From contig QKYT01000121.1 of assembly GCA_003550305.1 (NCBI GenBank), positions 8,158 through 72,157 of the forward strand: DNA of 64,000 nt. The letters run 5' to 3'. Below are positions 48,580 through 61,646 of this stretch, piece after piece; the first letter of the stretch is position 1; every line of letters begins with the position of its first letter. The notes beneath the pieces were generated by a model. It made no database searches. It had not been told where the DNA came from and saw only the letters and a program-made list of their open reading frames with translations. The stretch is from Glomus cerebriforme. Taxonomy: Eukaryota > Glomeromycota > Glomeromycetes > Glomerales > Glomeraceae. The position numbers were made by a program, and so were the translations under genes.

Positions 48580-50566
48580 TTTTAAAGAAGTAAATGAATT
48601 CTTATTCCAAAGGAAATTAATTAATTAAGTTGATTTTAATTTTAAAAATATAATATTGGCGACGGAAAAAATTATTCACCTTTTTTTTTTCTTTCTCTTT
48701 CTCTTCACGAGTACCAATTAAAAAAATTACTTTTGACATTGGAGCTAAAAAGAATAGTGCTACAACGTACTTCGATTTAAAAAGTTGTAAATTCAAGTAT
48801 TCTCAGCAACGTAATTTCGCGAGAGAAATAAGCAAACCAACAAATTTCAATTCCAAATAGAATAAAATTAAACTAAAACTATATTTCATTTTCAACAAAA
48901 GTATCATGCTATTAAACCTTAGTAATATTCGGTTAAATGCATTAAACTCTTATTAAGGGAAAACAAAGAGGTTTGATTGGCTACATATGGTATTTATTTA
49001 GGAAAACTATGATGATGAGCACACGAGTACACGTACTTATTTAATATGTGACCGGTTACAATGCATTACTGATATTGGATATTTGTCAAACAATAATTTT
49101 TAATTACTAGAAAAAAATAATTTCTTTTCAAAATAACTTGACTATCCAAACCATTTTTCCATCTCTTTCAATTCTTCCCAATCCAAATCGTCTTTCTTTT
49201 TCATCTTCAACCTCCATTAACGCTGCATTCTTAATTTCATTCTTATCAAATTGCCTTTCAAAAGATTATCATTTAATCCCAACACGCCCATACAACTGAT
49301 GTTTTTGCATCAAACTGATGAAAAAGTATGATTTTTGGCTTAGATTTGATTCCCTCCTCTTCATCTTTTGATTTAAGATATTCGATGAATTGACCCTGAT
49401 ATATTAAATCATCACTAGTTTGATTTATTTTATTTAGCAATATTTTGGCGTAAATTGTATTCGTGAAGAATTTCTTCAAAATATTTTTTAACAAAATCTT
49501 GATTTGATATCTCATCTCTATATGCAATATATATTGTTCAGAATAGAGTAAAGGAAAGAGATAAAATTTATAATATCTTCTAAAGGAAAAATAGATAATT
49601 AAAACTTTTCAAAAAAATGATAAACTCCTCAAATCATTTATTGTTTAGAAATAACAAATCATAATAAAATCAAATTCAACTGATGATAAAGGATCTCTTT
49701 AATACAATTTACTTCATAATAATCCTGTATATAACCTCCTTTTTTTAAATGCGAATACTTCTCTAACGTCTTAAGATATAATTTTAATAAAACTGGGTTT
49801 GGTTCATTATATTTATAATATTCTCTTTTTCCCTCATTTTTTAATACCTATCCTAATAATCAAGCATATGGTCATGTATTTAATCGTCGTGTTAACTTTA
49901 CGTGATGGTAAAACTTAAGTTATATCACTCAATTATTAAATCGCGCACAAATGTATCGTACTTTACAAAAGCTTTAGATGATTCAACCCAAATCAGAAAT
50001 TCGAGACAAAGAATTTCAGTTGCTAATTCTTGTTTTTCTGCCTTAAATTCAATTTCTGAATTAGCAAACTCAATACTAACTGTTAACATTTCTTTTTTTG
50101 ATAAATTAATTCACATGTTAAGCATGATGATGATTTAAATAATAATAGTATTTTGGAAATACTTATTATAACTCCCGCAGATCAGATATGACCTACAGTA
50201 GACGCAGATCAAAATGAATAATTATCTATTGTTTTGTGAAATTATTTTTACTTGTTAAAAAATGATTATTTTTTGAGGCTTTTTGGAGGTGAATTTATAT
50301 TTACAGTTTTACTCTAACCTTATTTATTGACGAAATAAATATTTTTTATATCATTTTTATCGCGGATTCATTAATATGCATTTTATATCTTCCATGAAAT
50401 GTAAAAAATTGAGCAAAAAGGACGATTAAGTTATAATTTATTCAATAAAGCATCCAAATAAAATAATTAAGATATTCATATATGATAAAGTCTAAGAAAT
50501 CTAAAAAAAACTTTAACATTAAACTATAATTCTATAATAATAGATTATTATCTAAAAAATCAAAAT
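48580..50566. other. Intergenic with minus-strand coding-like pieces
   Basis: Minus 49527-49273 encodes 84 aa with an acidic Lys/Glu patch (KSKDEEEGIKSKPK), and minus 49260-49135 contains FDKNEIKNAALMEVEDEKER in a frame without a start. They might be exons of one gene or relics; I could not join them with phase. Minus 50120-49910 also reads as a helix-like, Glu-rich segment (IEFANSEIEFKAEKQELA). No confident gene. Confidence 0.3.
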
Positions 50567-51563
50567 TTACATAGCTAAAGAATGTAATTTGTTAATGCGT
50601 GGACTTAGAACGCCAAAAGCAGGATTTGCACTTCGTTCACTTAATTTAGAAACACCTCTTTCTTTCAATATTTCACCTAAACCACGTTTATGATAAGTGC
50701 AGTGTGGAAGGTATAATTCTTCCAAATGATGATAAGATCCCCAAATATTCTTTTCAATCGATTTCTTCAATCTATGTTCTTTTATGTAATCAATGTAGAT
50801 NTGAGCCATCTTTCTCCAGCATGGNTCGCAAAAGAANGANTTTGGTATACGAATTTTCTTTCCATCTCCCGTGATAACAAATTTTAAGTCGTTGCTTACA
50901 GTTGCCTTTGGGTCAGCGTGAGTTTTCTTCTTTATCCAATTAGAGAGTCTCTCAGTGAATTCGAAACTGCAGAAACCTATAAAATAGAACGTTTTAATAT
51001 ATAATCAAAACTAATTATCATGTTTAATGGGAATATAACTTACCACCATGATTACTCTTAGTACAAAGAGCTTTTCGGCCAGGAATTCCAGTGTAATAGG
51101 TGAGCAAAGTTCCATAAGCAGCGTAAACTGTAAGATCTTTATAATTTTCAGGATTATCGCTCCAATCAAGCTTAACGCTTAATTCATGTTTACAAACATT
51201 TTCAATTTTGGTATAAATCTTTTCAGCTTCTTGTTGACTGCAATGAAAACTTTTATGGCAAAAATTATTTAAACCTTTCTTAAAGAATGTAAGATCATAA
51301 GGTTTTGGTTTTTCACCGGAATCTTTAATAACCTTAAAAATTTCTTTGCCAAGGTTGAAAGCCGTGGCACACGGACCAGGATTTGTGAAATGATCCCACA
51401 TTAACGATTGACATTTGTTACAATGTTTAGTATTGAAAAGTTCTTGACAGGTATCAGGAAATTCGTGTTTCCACTGTTTGTAATCGCCATAATTTCCGTT
51501 GGCTTGAACTTGGATTATAAAAATCGCGAATAATGCGAAGAGAAGAAGACCTTGAGATTTCAT
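50567..51563 (-). CDS. Secreted cysteine-rich protein, possible effector
   Basis: Complement of exons 51044-51563 and 50567-50976; 930 nt, 309 aa, phase-1 intron of 67 nt. The start at MKSQ gives a textbook signal peptide of about 21 residues (LLLFALFAIFIIQVQA); an upstream in-frame ATG (51638) would bury it. The mature part has at least a dozen cysteines (TCQELF, KHCNKCQ, PGPCATAF, NFCHKSFHC, NVCKHEL, CTKSNHGGFCSF, CxPCW, PHCTYHKRG), consistent with disulfide-bonded extracellular folding. Four ambiguous bases (50802-50840) lie in the second exon and blank a few residues. No catalytic domain is recognised. Secretion is inferred from the sequence; an effector or cell-wall role is a guess. Confidence 0.75.
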
Positions 51564-52948
51564 TTTTGTATGTATATCCTTGATTTGATTTATTGATTTA
51601 TTTAGAACTAAATCTTGATGAGGATGACTCTGAATCAAGCAGAAAGTTGGGTCTTTTATATTATTTTAATCTTCTGCGAAATAATCTGTCATGATTTTTA
51701 TTTTCCCAAAAACAGGTAATTATAAATATGCACTAATTTGAATTTTTCTATAAAAGGAGTTGAACTTTATTTTTTATTTTCTAGTTCATTAGGTAAATGA
51801 GAAAGTAAGCAATTTAAAGCGATACTTGGCCGTAAAAAACATTTAACTTTTTTTAATTAGTTTGATAAATTATCTAAATCTGATCATTTAGTCTATTAAC
51901 CAAATAAGTTCAAATTACAATTAAGGTATCTATTGTCATACATTCATACAGTTATAAATAGACATCCAAAATGCGGGGTTAAATTTACATTTCCATTATT
52001 AAATGAATTTCGAGGAATTTTCTACTAATTAACTTAAATTGATTAATTCCTTATATATCAAAATAAAGAATCGTTAGTTCTTGCGCAAACTCCGAAATAC
52101 AAAGATGATGATATTTATTATAATAGATGAGAAGTTCTTGTTCGTGATGCACTATTGCACTAATGCATGTAATGCATTTTTTTTGATTACTTATTGTGGA
52201 AATTCTTGCAGAATAATAATTATCCAAATATGGTGAATTTTGTGAACATGAATTTACTGTATCCAATCAGATGTTGACATTTTTTATATTGTCCATACAC
52301 AGAAACGAACTTTCGTAAGTTTTTAAATTGTATCACATTTCACATATTCACGTATTTTGAAAATGGCAATAACAAATAACATTACTCTAATACAATCGTA
52401 ATTTTATTTTCAAAGTCGATCTTCCTGTATAAATTATTTAACCATTATAATAATAGAATTTTGATAAGAAATGATATTTTTAATGGCGTGGATCCTTTAC
52501 ATTGACTAAATAATATGGCACATCTTATATCCTCACAGATAATTATATTCTCAAAAATCCTGTAGTGATAAATCAACAATATAATAACGAAAGCGATTGC
52601 TTATTACTCGCTAAATTTTTAAAATGTTAGAATATACTTAGTGCTTGATATTTAGAATTATGCACTGTTAATTTCAGGTGAAAACCATTTTATGTAATAT
52701 CATTATGCTAATCTGCGTTCCAGATCAAAGGGCTTTTTTTTTATAAGGCAAGTTAACAAAAACATTGCTCGTGTAATTTATTTATTTTTATTTTTATTTG
52801 AGACGAAGAACTAGCTATAAGTAGCTCTAGATTATAAAATCGTAGATATACTAGATTAAAACTTTAGCTAGCTAAGCCCCTTATCAAACCTGTCGAGGCG
52901 TAATTCTCTTGGAAAAAAAACAATCCCAAATTCAAACTCGTCACGTGA
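51564..52948. other. Intergenic region
   Basis: Upstream of the secreted-protein gene. A TATTTATTTTTATTTTTATTTG run is at about 52778-52800 (interrupted). The minus ORF at 52051-52266 has no domain. No supported gene. Confidence 0.4.
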
Positions 52949-53266
52949 TACAAAATCATTAACAATGGTAACGATCAAGTATCCGAATTCTTACAAGGTT
53001 TGTTGCAAGAACTTTTCTCATCCGACAGTCAAACTTTGGAGTTCTCCAGTCCCACAACTGTATTGATAAGTTCGCCCATTTATTCTATCAAGCGAATATT
53101 GCAAGGAACAATTCGATCAAAGCAAAGCAAACAGAGATTTCATCTTGGGGTTGCTTCTCCAAAAATCAAAGATTTGAAGGTCGTGGAGCTCAGATCCGAG
53201 GATAAGAATCTCAAGGATAAGACTGTAAGAGCGCGAATTTATGATGAAATGAACCGTACCTTATAG
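52949..53266 (+). pseudogene. Fragment of a dispersed Rhizophagus-type repeat protein family
   Basis: An open frame (no start at its left edge; first internal ATG at 53000) with FLQGLLQELFSSDSQ and a basic part ending DKTVRARIYDEM. The last motif resembles the start of a repeated domain common in uncharacterised Glomeromycotina proteins; the expected following part is missing after the stop at 53264. I treat it as a truncated copy. From 53267 to 54472 I see only AT-rich spacer. Confidence 0.35.
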
Positions 53267-54472
53267 ATGCAGCTTAGTTCTCTTAGCAATGATCAAATGG
53301 GATGGATGTCATACCTAATGATGAACCCTAGTTGAGAAAATTACTAGATAAAGAAATCTTTGGCATCTGCTTAGATATGATAAACTCAACTTTTTTGAAT
53401 CGCGTGACATTGATTTATAGTTTGGGCATGTGATTGACTATGCTATTTTATCATGATTATGTAATAAGAATCCAAGTAAAAAAGGTTATATTCGTCAAGT
53501 TTTTTTTTTGCTTGAAAGTTCTGGCATTCCCTGAGTTATCTTAATGTTATGAAAATGAAAATTGGGAGATCTCAGAATTAACGGTAAATTTTATTGCTCC
53601 ATTAGCGTAAGCCCATCTTCTCAGCCAATTGACCCCAAAGTCAAAATACTACATTAACTTTTTTTCTAAGCATATGTGAGGATGTGGCCATGAACCATGT
53701 GGATGTATAGGAAATGGGATGTGTTCTGTTTGTTATAAAACCGTAATTCGTCAGATTTATGATGAGTGAATTCGAATAATCATCACAATTAGGTAAAATA
53801 CTCTACGAGATAAGATATAATACACTATATAGAGTAGTAGGTTTCATAATTTACAGTATATACAGTATTATGAAGCAAAAACTGATTATCTTCACAACTT
53901 CAATGCATCAGAAGAGATGAAGAGAGCGGTGTTTGCTAACAATTTAAAGTTTTGAAAGCTTCGATTCTCTTCAAAAAATTATTAAATTCACTATTATTAT
54001 TCATTTTATATAGATCAAACTTATTACTCCTTCATTGTCGTAAGTTTGGACATAAACCGTCTTTTTCCTGACCTAATACAGGAGAAAAGTGTTAATCTGA
54101 AAAAACAAAAAGAATGCATAAATTAGTAAACTCGATGTTTTATTATAACTATGAATACGGTAACTGCATATTTCTTGTTTGAGAATTCGAGAAGTAAAAC
54201 ATTGGGAGACACTCACAAGTGGTGACTATGATAATATGAACATGCACTTCTGGAGAATCTTCTGGAAAATTAACTTCATTTCTAGTCCTTTCCATGGTTC
54301 CATCTTCCTACCTTCAAGTTTTTGTTTCGGTAGAAACACCATCAAGCTTACATTCTTCATTGATATCAACTAGAGAGATGTACCAAACCGATTTTGGATC
54401 CTGTTCCAACTGGGTTTCCAGACAATTCGGGTCAAACAGTTCTGGCCAGAATCATGAAAATTTCCAAATAAG

Positions 54473-54650
54473 GGGGACGTCTAAAGCGGAGCAGAATCAC
54501 GTGATCATAATGAATATCTGTCATTCTAGGGACGATAGGTAAAATTCTATTTATCACCTGTTATTTGTCACATAGATAATTTCTTAATGCCATAATTCCG
54601 GCCAAAAATTTTACGAAAATCACGTGATTTTTGCTCCGCTTTAGACGACC
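54473..54650. mobile_element. MITE family A, copy 3 (178 bp)
   Basis: Ends GGGGACGTCTAAAGCGGAGC and GCTCCGCTTTAGACGACC. Flanked by a 10-bp duplication with one mismatch (TCCAAATAAG at 54463-54472, TCCAAATATG at 54651-54660). It lacks about 40 bp of the interior found in copy 2 (the TGCGTCACATC to CTAAGTATT part). Confidence 0.85.
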
Positions 54651-56050
54651 TCCAAATATGGGCCAAATTCATAGTGCTGGCTCGAGTTAGCATTTACTCA
54701 GCTCGAATTAGGTTTGGCAGGATAATTATCATAATTTCTCATAATTTTTCAATTGTTATAACTATCATATTTCTCAATAATTTCTCATAATAATTTCTTA
54801 TAATAATTACTTTTTTTTTTGTCTAAACTTTATTTAGTGAACATAAAATATTTACAAATAAAATAAAATAAAATTGATCTAACCTAAATAAAATTAATGG
54901 ATTTTGCTCCTATCTAGTTTACATAAATAAAACCTAAAAAGTAAAAACTAATCTAGATCCCTACATTATAAACCTAATTGTCCGGAGTGACCATCTACTA
55001 TATGGAATTAGATAAATTCATATAAACATATTTTATTCTTTGTATTATCTTTTCTTCCTTCTACTTATATTATTAAAATTTCTTTTTTTAAATTATATTA
55101 CCTCTGCTTATTTTCTTTTACAAGTTTTTTATTTGTAACATATTTTTTTTATCATAATACATGTATATAATACATGTAACATGCTTAGTATTTTGTAACA
55201 CTTATTTTATAACACTTTTTTTTGTACTAAATAATATAATATAGATTATATTTATACTAATAATATTTTTATTTGATAGATTTCAAATTCTTTGCAGTAT
55301 AGTATTATTTAAGCAATAGATCTCAACAGTTTCTGTTTATCTAGTATAATAATATACCTAACTAACAATAAGATATAGCTAGGAATTTTAGGACAAAAAT
55401 TTGGTAATATTTCTAATTCATTCAAAAGAGAAGATTAAGATTTATCCATTAAATCCAAAATCGCATGATTTGGATCACTGGTTGATGAATAAATTCATTC
55501 AACACAATTATTTTCAATTTCAAATAGGTCTTTCAGACTTCCAGACTGCTTTTCTACTATATATTTTTACATATTCTTATAACCTCCAATTCAACTTAAA
55601 CCCATTTTTAGCTATATATTATTTTTATTATCTAGAATCTACTCTTACTTTTGCTTCATAAAATATATTCCTACTATAGTTAGAACTTATAATTGCAGAA
55701 CCTCAAAATCTATCTAGAAATCTTTTTCAGATAGTTTAATTTTATAATATATTAAATTGCCTTTAAAAATATCAAAAGTATGAAAAACACAAAGTATTTG
55801 AAATACTTAAAATATAACTTTACAATTCTTTTTTACATATTATTTTTTATGTTATTTTAGAAATACTTTTTTCTAAATTTAAGCAGTTTTACTTCCTTAT
55901 ATTAGGACAAAAAAACATATTAGGATTATATTTTAGATATTTAATTTTTTTATAGATCAAAAATTTACCATATAGCACTGCCTAAAATTTATCCTGTCAG
56001 TACTAAACAAATTTAATATATAAAATTGTCCTATTGTTATTGTTAGTATA
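54651..56050. other. AT-rich spacer
   Basis: CTCATAATTTCT-type short repeats occur at 54732-54806. Around 54810-55000 the sequence resembles a 3' end with A-rich AAAATAAAATAAAA runs, but no element border is found. The plus ORF at 55401-55661 (86 aa) has no domain. Confidence 0.4.
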
Positions 56051-56292
56051 ATTGTCTGTTTAAACCTCCTCAAAATCTTACGATTAGTTTTGGTAAGATT
56101 TTACTATAGCTTTATTATAGTTTTAATAAAGTTTTAGCAGTTTTGGTATTTATAATAGGTTTTGGCAGGTTTTATCTTTTGGCAGAGTTTTGTCTACTTT
56201 TTAATAAGACTTTAATATAATTTTGGCAAAGTTTCACTTTTCAGCATTTCAATAACTTACTTAAACATCCTAATTTTAGCAAGCAACTTTAA
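56051..56292. mobile_element. MITE family C, copy 2
   Basis: Reverse orientation relative to the copy at 35533. Shares GTTTAAAC at the left, ACTATAG, TATAATAGGTTTT, AAGACTTTAATATA and a right end AGCAAGCAACTTTAATT. The ends are more diverged than in the other copies. Confidence 0.6.
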
Positions 56293-57842
56293 TTGTTGGT
56301 TATACCTAATTCTGAAATTCTATTAGCTATTCACTTAACAAGACAGACAGATATTGCATAGTTTTAATTGTACTTTACTGTTCTCCACTACATTTTAGAT
56401 AATAATATAATAGTAATTACAGTTAATCTTTTTTATAATCACATTTTTTAAAACCAGTAAATGCTGTAACTATAAAAAAGTATAATTATAATAAGATTTT
56501 TATTTTATAATTATATATATATAAAATTTAATATTGATATGATTATAATTTTATTTTATATATAATTTATCTAAAATTTTTTTTGTAAAAAACTTTCTAA
56601 TACAAAATATGAAAAATATTATTAATATTAATAATAGTAATTATTTAAAATTACAATTTTTTTTTTAAAAAAACTTATATTTTAATAATAAAAAATAGAA
56701 AATTTATAGGAATTTTATTATATATTAGAATAATTTTTATATTATATGAATAAATAGGTTAATATGTTAATATACTGTATTACTTTATTTAAAGGATTTT
56801 TATAATTTATATTACTTGATTTATACTTTAATATTATATTTTTTATAAATTTTATATTATACTAATATAATTAACTAGTGAACAACTTTTTTGTATAATT
56901 TTATTTTTTTGAAAAAATAAAAACATAACTTTGCTTTCCTGAATAGCATAAAGCTTCAGAAATTTAAGTAAAGATGCTCTTGTTTTTATTTCATATATAA
57001 TTTTATTGGTTTAAATTATTTATAATAATTTTTTATAAAATACATTTACAACTTTTTATCTTTTTTTGAATAATAACTCATTTTTTTTTATACTGATGTA
57101 TTTGGCCATTCTAAATTCCTGAGAAGAACGTCTTTATTTTAGCTATTAGGCAAATAGAATCAAAAAAAAAAACATAGAAGGTTTTGTAAAAAAGACTATA
57201 ACTTTACTTACATTAAGTTTTTATAAATGCAAGAAGATAAAAGAAGGAAGACTTTTTCTGAAAAGTTTAAGTTTGATATATACTCTTTAATATAATTTTT
57301 AATTTCATTTATAGTAAATAACTTTTATTATAAGATATTTAATAAAACTTGATAGAAGTTAATATATAAAGCCAATATATGTAATTTTTTAGTAATCTTA
57401 GATTGAAAGTTTTGCTATATTATAACTTTTTATTTTTATAAGAAGTAGAAATATCTGGAAAAAAGGATCTATAACTGATCATTGATTGCAGTGGTAATTA
57501 GTTCTACATTACATAATTATTTGTTTTACAGATAATGATCTCTAATTTAATCTCTTAAGATAATGTAACATGTTGTTAAAAAAAGAATAAAATAAAATAT
57601 GAATTTGTATAATTAGAGAAGTTAGTATAAGTTTTAGGTTTAAGGTTAGCATTATTAGAAAGTTTTTCTTTTTATAATAGGTATATTAAGAATAAAAATT
57701 TTTAGATAGGAATGGAATATATAGAATTAAAAAACCAGCTTTTACATAAATAATCATCTTAATTTGAAGGAAAAAACAGTCTTGTAATATTAGGAATTAA
57801 CCTATTAAGAAAGAAGAATATTACAGAGATATGTTAATAATA

Positions 57843-59893
57843 GAGCTCCTAATGAGTTAAGTCAAATTTGAATCAAATTTTATTTAAGTCAAGTCAAATC
57901 AAATTAAATATTAAGTTAACAAATTAAATCAATTGAATTTTTTTATAAAAAAATCAATAAAAAAATCAATTAATAAAAAAATCAATAAAAAAATCAATTA
58001 ATAAAAAAATNNNNNNNNNNNNNNNNNNNNNNNNNNNNNNNNNNNNNNNNNNNNNNNNNNNNNNNNNNNNNNNNNNNNNNNNNNNNNNNNNNNNNNNNNN
58101 NNNNNNNNNNNNNNNNNNNNNNNNNNNNNNNNNNNNNNNNNNNNNNNNNNNNNNNNNNNNNNNNNNNNNNNNNNNNNNNNNNNNNNNNNNNNNNNNNNNN
58201 NNNNNNNNNNNNNNNNNNNNNNNNNNNNNNNNNNNNNNNNNNNNNNNNNNNNNNNNNNNNNNNNNNNNNNNNNNNNNNNNNNNNNNNNNNNNNNNNNNNN
58301 NNNNNNNNNNNNNNNNNNNNNNNNNNNNNNNNNNNNNNNNNNNNNNNNNNNNNNNNNNNNNNNNNNNNNNNNNNNNNNNNNNNNNNNNNNNNNNNNNNNN
58401 NNNNNNNNNNNNNNNNNNNNNNNNNNNNNNNNNNNNNNNNNNNNNNNNNNNNNNNNNNNNNNNNNNNNNNNNNNNNNNNNNNNNNNNNNNNNNNNNNNNN
58501 NNNNNNNNNNNNNNNNNNNNNNNNNNNNNNNNNNNNNNNNNNNNNNNNNNNNNNNNNNNNNNNNNNNNNNNNNNNNNNNNNNNNNNNNNNNNNNNNNNNN
58601 NNNNNNNNNNNNNNNNNNNNNNNNNNNNNNNNNNNNNNNNNNNNNNNNNNNNNNNNNNNNNNNNNNNNNNNNNNNNNNNNNNNNNNNNNNNNNNNNNNNN
58701 NNNNNNNNNNNNNNNNNNNNNNNNNNNNNNNNNNNNNNNNNNNNNNNNNNNNNNNNNNNNNNNNNNNNNNNNNNNNNNNNNNNNNNNNNNNNNNNNNNNN
58801 NNNNNNNNNNNNNNNNNNNNNNNNNNNNNNNNNNNNNNNNNNNNNNNNNNNNNNNNNNNNNNNNNNNNNNNNNNNNNNNNNAAAAAAAAAAACTTAATAA
58901 AAAAATAAATAAAAAAAAATTAACAATAACTGATAATCTGATAATCTGATAATCTTTCAATCATTATATCATATAATATTTTTATTTGAAATATAACAAT
59001 TTTTTCTATAATGCTTATTCATTATTTAGTAATAAGTGCTTTATTATTATTTTTTTTTATTTTATTTATTTTATTTTATTATATATTTATTTTAATTCTA
59101 TTTCTTTTGTAAGTTCTTTTGAATGGTTTACTCTTTTGATCTTAAAATGATAATATTAATTAGCAGGTTTCTACAAAATTCGGTATATTATTTTTGATAT
59201 TTTTTTTTCATTTTTATTTATGTTAATTTATTTTTACTTATTCTTATTTTTTTTTCTTTTTATAGGTTTTTTATTCTTTAAACTTTGAAACAGCAATATC
59301 AATATATTAACAATATTAGTCTTTCTTATTAGTTTTATTTTATTTGCTTTTACTTATAATATTTTCTTATTTTTTTTTTATAAATTCTTTTGATTTTTGG
59401 AGTTAATAAATAATGTTAGAATGGTAGTTTGTTTTTTTATAAAAAAAAACTAAATTTCATTTTTTTTTATAAGTTTTCTTGGATTTTTTAGTTTTGTTTC
59501 ATTTCTTCTAATCTTGAAACAGAAATTTTAGCAGAATTTTTTAGAATTTCATATATTAAGAAATTTTGTTTTTGTTTTTCTTTTTTATTCTGTTTAATTA
59601 TTTCTTTTTTTTTTTTTATAAGTTTGGATTTTTAGGTTAAAAAGTCATAAAATAAGTGATATGAAGTGAGGAGTAAATGTATTTTCATTATAATTAACTA
59701 ATCTTTTTCTTTTATTTATATATAAAGTTGAGTTAAACTTGTGAGTCAATAAGTCAAATTAAGTCTGACTTGTAATTCAACTCATAATTCAACTCATTAT
59801 TATGAGTCAAAAATTTTACCAATTCAACTCAAATCAACTTGATTCAACTTATAACTTAATTCAGGTTGATTTGACTTATTTAGAGCTCTAGTT
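57843..59893. mobile_element. Possible nested element with AGAGCTC inverted ends
   Basis: Left: AGAGCTCCTAATGAGTTAAGTCAAAT. Right, reversed: AGAGCTCTAAATAAGTCAAAT. Both ends are then bordered inside by AAGTCAAATCAAAT-type repeats. The centre is hidden by the gap (58011-58881) and the visible flanks are low-complexity T-rich. Weak but symmetrical evidence for an insertion. Confidence 0.4.
58011..58881. other. Assembly gap (871 N)
   Basis: A run of unknown bases, preceded by an AATCAATAAAAAA tandem repeat (57945-58010) and followed by a poly-A run, which probably stopped the assembly. Real length may differ. Confidence 0.98.
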
Positions 59894-59989
59894 AATGATA
59901 TAGATAGGAATTATAAATAAGATAATATAAGTAGTTAACTTGATTTATCTAAAATTAGGATTTCTCAAACTCAAATTAAATCAAATATG

Positions 59990-60205
59990 AAGTCAATTTG
60001 AATTTGTCAAATCAAATCAGGTTTGAATTAAATTTGAATTAAATTTGAATCAAATTCGAATCAAATATTAAATATTTGTTAAATTGACCAATCAAATTAA
60101 AGAATTTTCAAATCAAATCAAATCAAATCAAAAAAAAGCTAATTTGAATTTGCAAATTTGAATCAAATTCAAATCAAATATTAAACGTTCAAATCAAATT
60201 GTGTA
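59990..60205. repeat. AATTTGAATCAAAT-type tandem repeat
   Basis: Many forward and inverted copies of TCAAAT / ATTTGA words in about 215 bp, organised like the AATCC array at the window start but with a different unit. Ends with a GTGTATTCCTATCTA segment. Confidence 0.6.
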
Positions 60206-60936
60206 TTCCTATCTAAAATATCTATTCTGCCATTAGAAACTGGTTTTTGTAAAGTAAAGAAATAAGATATTATATATATAGTTTTTGATTTTTTCTAAAT
60301 GTATTTTGATATGCTACATTAGAGTATAGAGAAGATTTAAAATATATTTTATCTAAGAAGATCTAGTAATGTAGTCTCATTTTGAAGACCTATATATCTT
60401 AAGTATAATAAGTAACCTTTTTTTATATATTAGTATAGAAAATAAATTATGGAAATATAACTCTTTTATTTTACAATTATCAAATAATAAATATATATAC
60501 ATATTCATCTTGTCTTCAAAAAAAAATATATAATTAGCTAGTAATTATAAAGAAAAAAATTTTTATTATAAGGTATTTATGAATATAAAAAAAGGATTTT
60601 TATATATAATAAGATCAGAATTAATAAATAATTATAATTAAAGAAAATTGTGATTATAAAAGAGATGATTATATAAGGGAATAACTATATATTAGTAAAT
60701 AATACAAAATTACTATATATTGCTTTATTATATATAAAAAAGAATTTATTTTTAATTAATATTATTATTTTAAAAATCTAATTTTACTTAAAAATTATAT
60801 ATAAATTATTTTTTAATTATAATAAAAGTTTTTAAATATATACTATTTATAATAAAAATTTAAGTTATAAATATAAAGTAAAATTATAAATATTAATAAT
60901 TATTATATATTATGAGCCATAGTATTCTTTCTATAT

Positions 60937-61131
60937 AAGATTGCTTGTTTAAACTCTTTTAAAATCTTATGCTTAGTTTCACCAAATTTTTACTATAGTT
61001 TTATTTTGATAGGGTTCACCTTTTATTAAGTTTCTAACTTTTTAATACGACTTTAATATAATTTTGTCAAATTACTACAGTTTGTCATTTTGCCTATTTG
61101 CTAATATCCCTAGTTTCACCAAGCAATTTTA
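60937..61131. mobile_element. MITE family C, copy 3
   Basis: Begins AAGATTGCTTGTTTAAACTC and ends TTTCACCAAGCAATTTTA, giving AAGATTGCTTG inverted ends. The interior matches copies at 35533 and 56051 (ATTTTTACTATAG, ACGACTTTAATATAATTTTG), with a 40-50 bp internal deletion. Confidence 0.65.
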
Positions 61132-61364
61132 TTCTTATATATAGTATCTTTTTCTATATTATTATTTTAAAAATCTAATTTTACTCAGAAAATATACAGT
61201 ATATAAATATTTTTCTAATTATAATGCAAATTTTTAAACATATACTACTTATAATAAAATTTTGAGTTATGGACTTAGTAGTATAAGATCAATTCTCTAA
61301 AATTTGTAAGATACTTAGGGTAGAGATGTTATATTCAGAATTTTTTTGGTATGTGATATTATAT

Positions 61365-61539
61365 TTTCGTCATTTCTTAATGCATAATGCTGGCCAATTT
61401 TCGCGATTTTTTGGTGGCGCTGGGGAAGTTGTCTAAAGCGGGCAGAATCACGTGATCACAGTCCTCATTTTTACCATATGTTACTGTAATTCCATAATGC
61501 CGGCCAAAAATCACGGGTTACTCCCCGCTTTAGACGACC
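61365..61539. mobile_element. MITE family A, copy 4, with a partial copy beside it
   Basis: 61423-61539 has left end GGGGAAGTTGTCTAAAGCGG and right end CCCCGCTTTAGACGACC with CACGTGATCA and ATAATGCCGGCCAAAAATCACG inside. Just left of it (61365-61420) TTTCTTAATGCATAATGCTGGCC repeats the internal part of the family, so a second truncated copy adjoins it. No target duplication is visible. Confidence 0.7.
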
Positions 61540-61646
61540 CTTAACTGTTAATTGCATGTGCAACATCATATCTTTTTTTAAAAAACTTTTATCAAGTAAT
61601 ATAAAAAACATTTTTATTTAATTGTTTGTTATTTCTATTTTACTGA

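Larger units (their letters stand above)
56420..60687. mobile_element. TA-flanked element family B, copy 3, enlarged
   Basis: The left part (CAGTTAATCTTTTTTATAAT, then AGTAAATGCTGTAACTATAAAAAAGT, shown in pieces) matches the left end of copy 2; the right part ending GGGAATAACTA matches its right end with C-to-T and G-to-A changes. TA lies on both sides. At about 4.27 kb including the assembly gap it is far longer than copies 1 and 2, so it hosts later insertions, including the one at 57843-59893. No transposase is seen. Confidence 0.55.

Noticed and set aside
48940..49080. Possible tRNA or small RNA
   Set aside because: No B-box-like GGTTCGAATCC and no cloverleaf could be drawn; the same scan elsewhere in the window also found no tRNA or rRNA.
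54179..54542. Two overlapping plus-strand ORFs
   Set aside because: No domain; the second runs into MITE family A copy 3.
57998..58960. Long minus-strand ORF of 320 codons
   Set aside because: It is almost wholly the run of N bases; only its short ends are real sequence.
59990..60205. CRISPR-like or telomeric array
   Set aside because: Units are too short and irregular, without spacers, and the sequence is eukaryotic.
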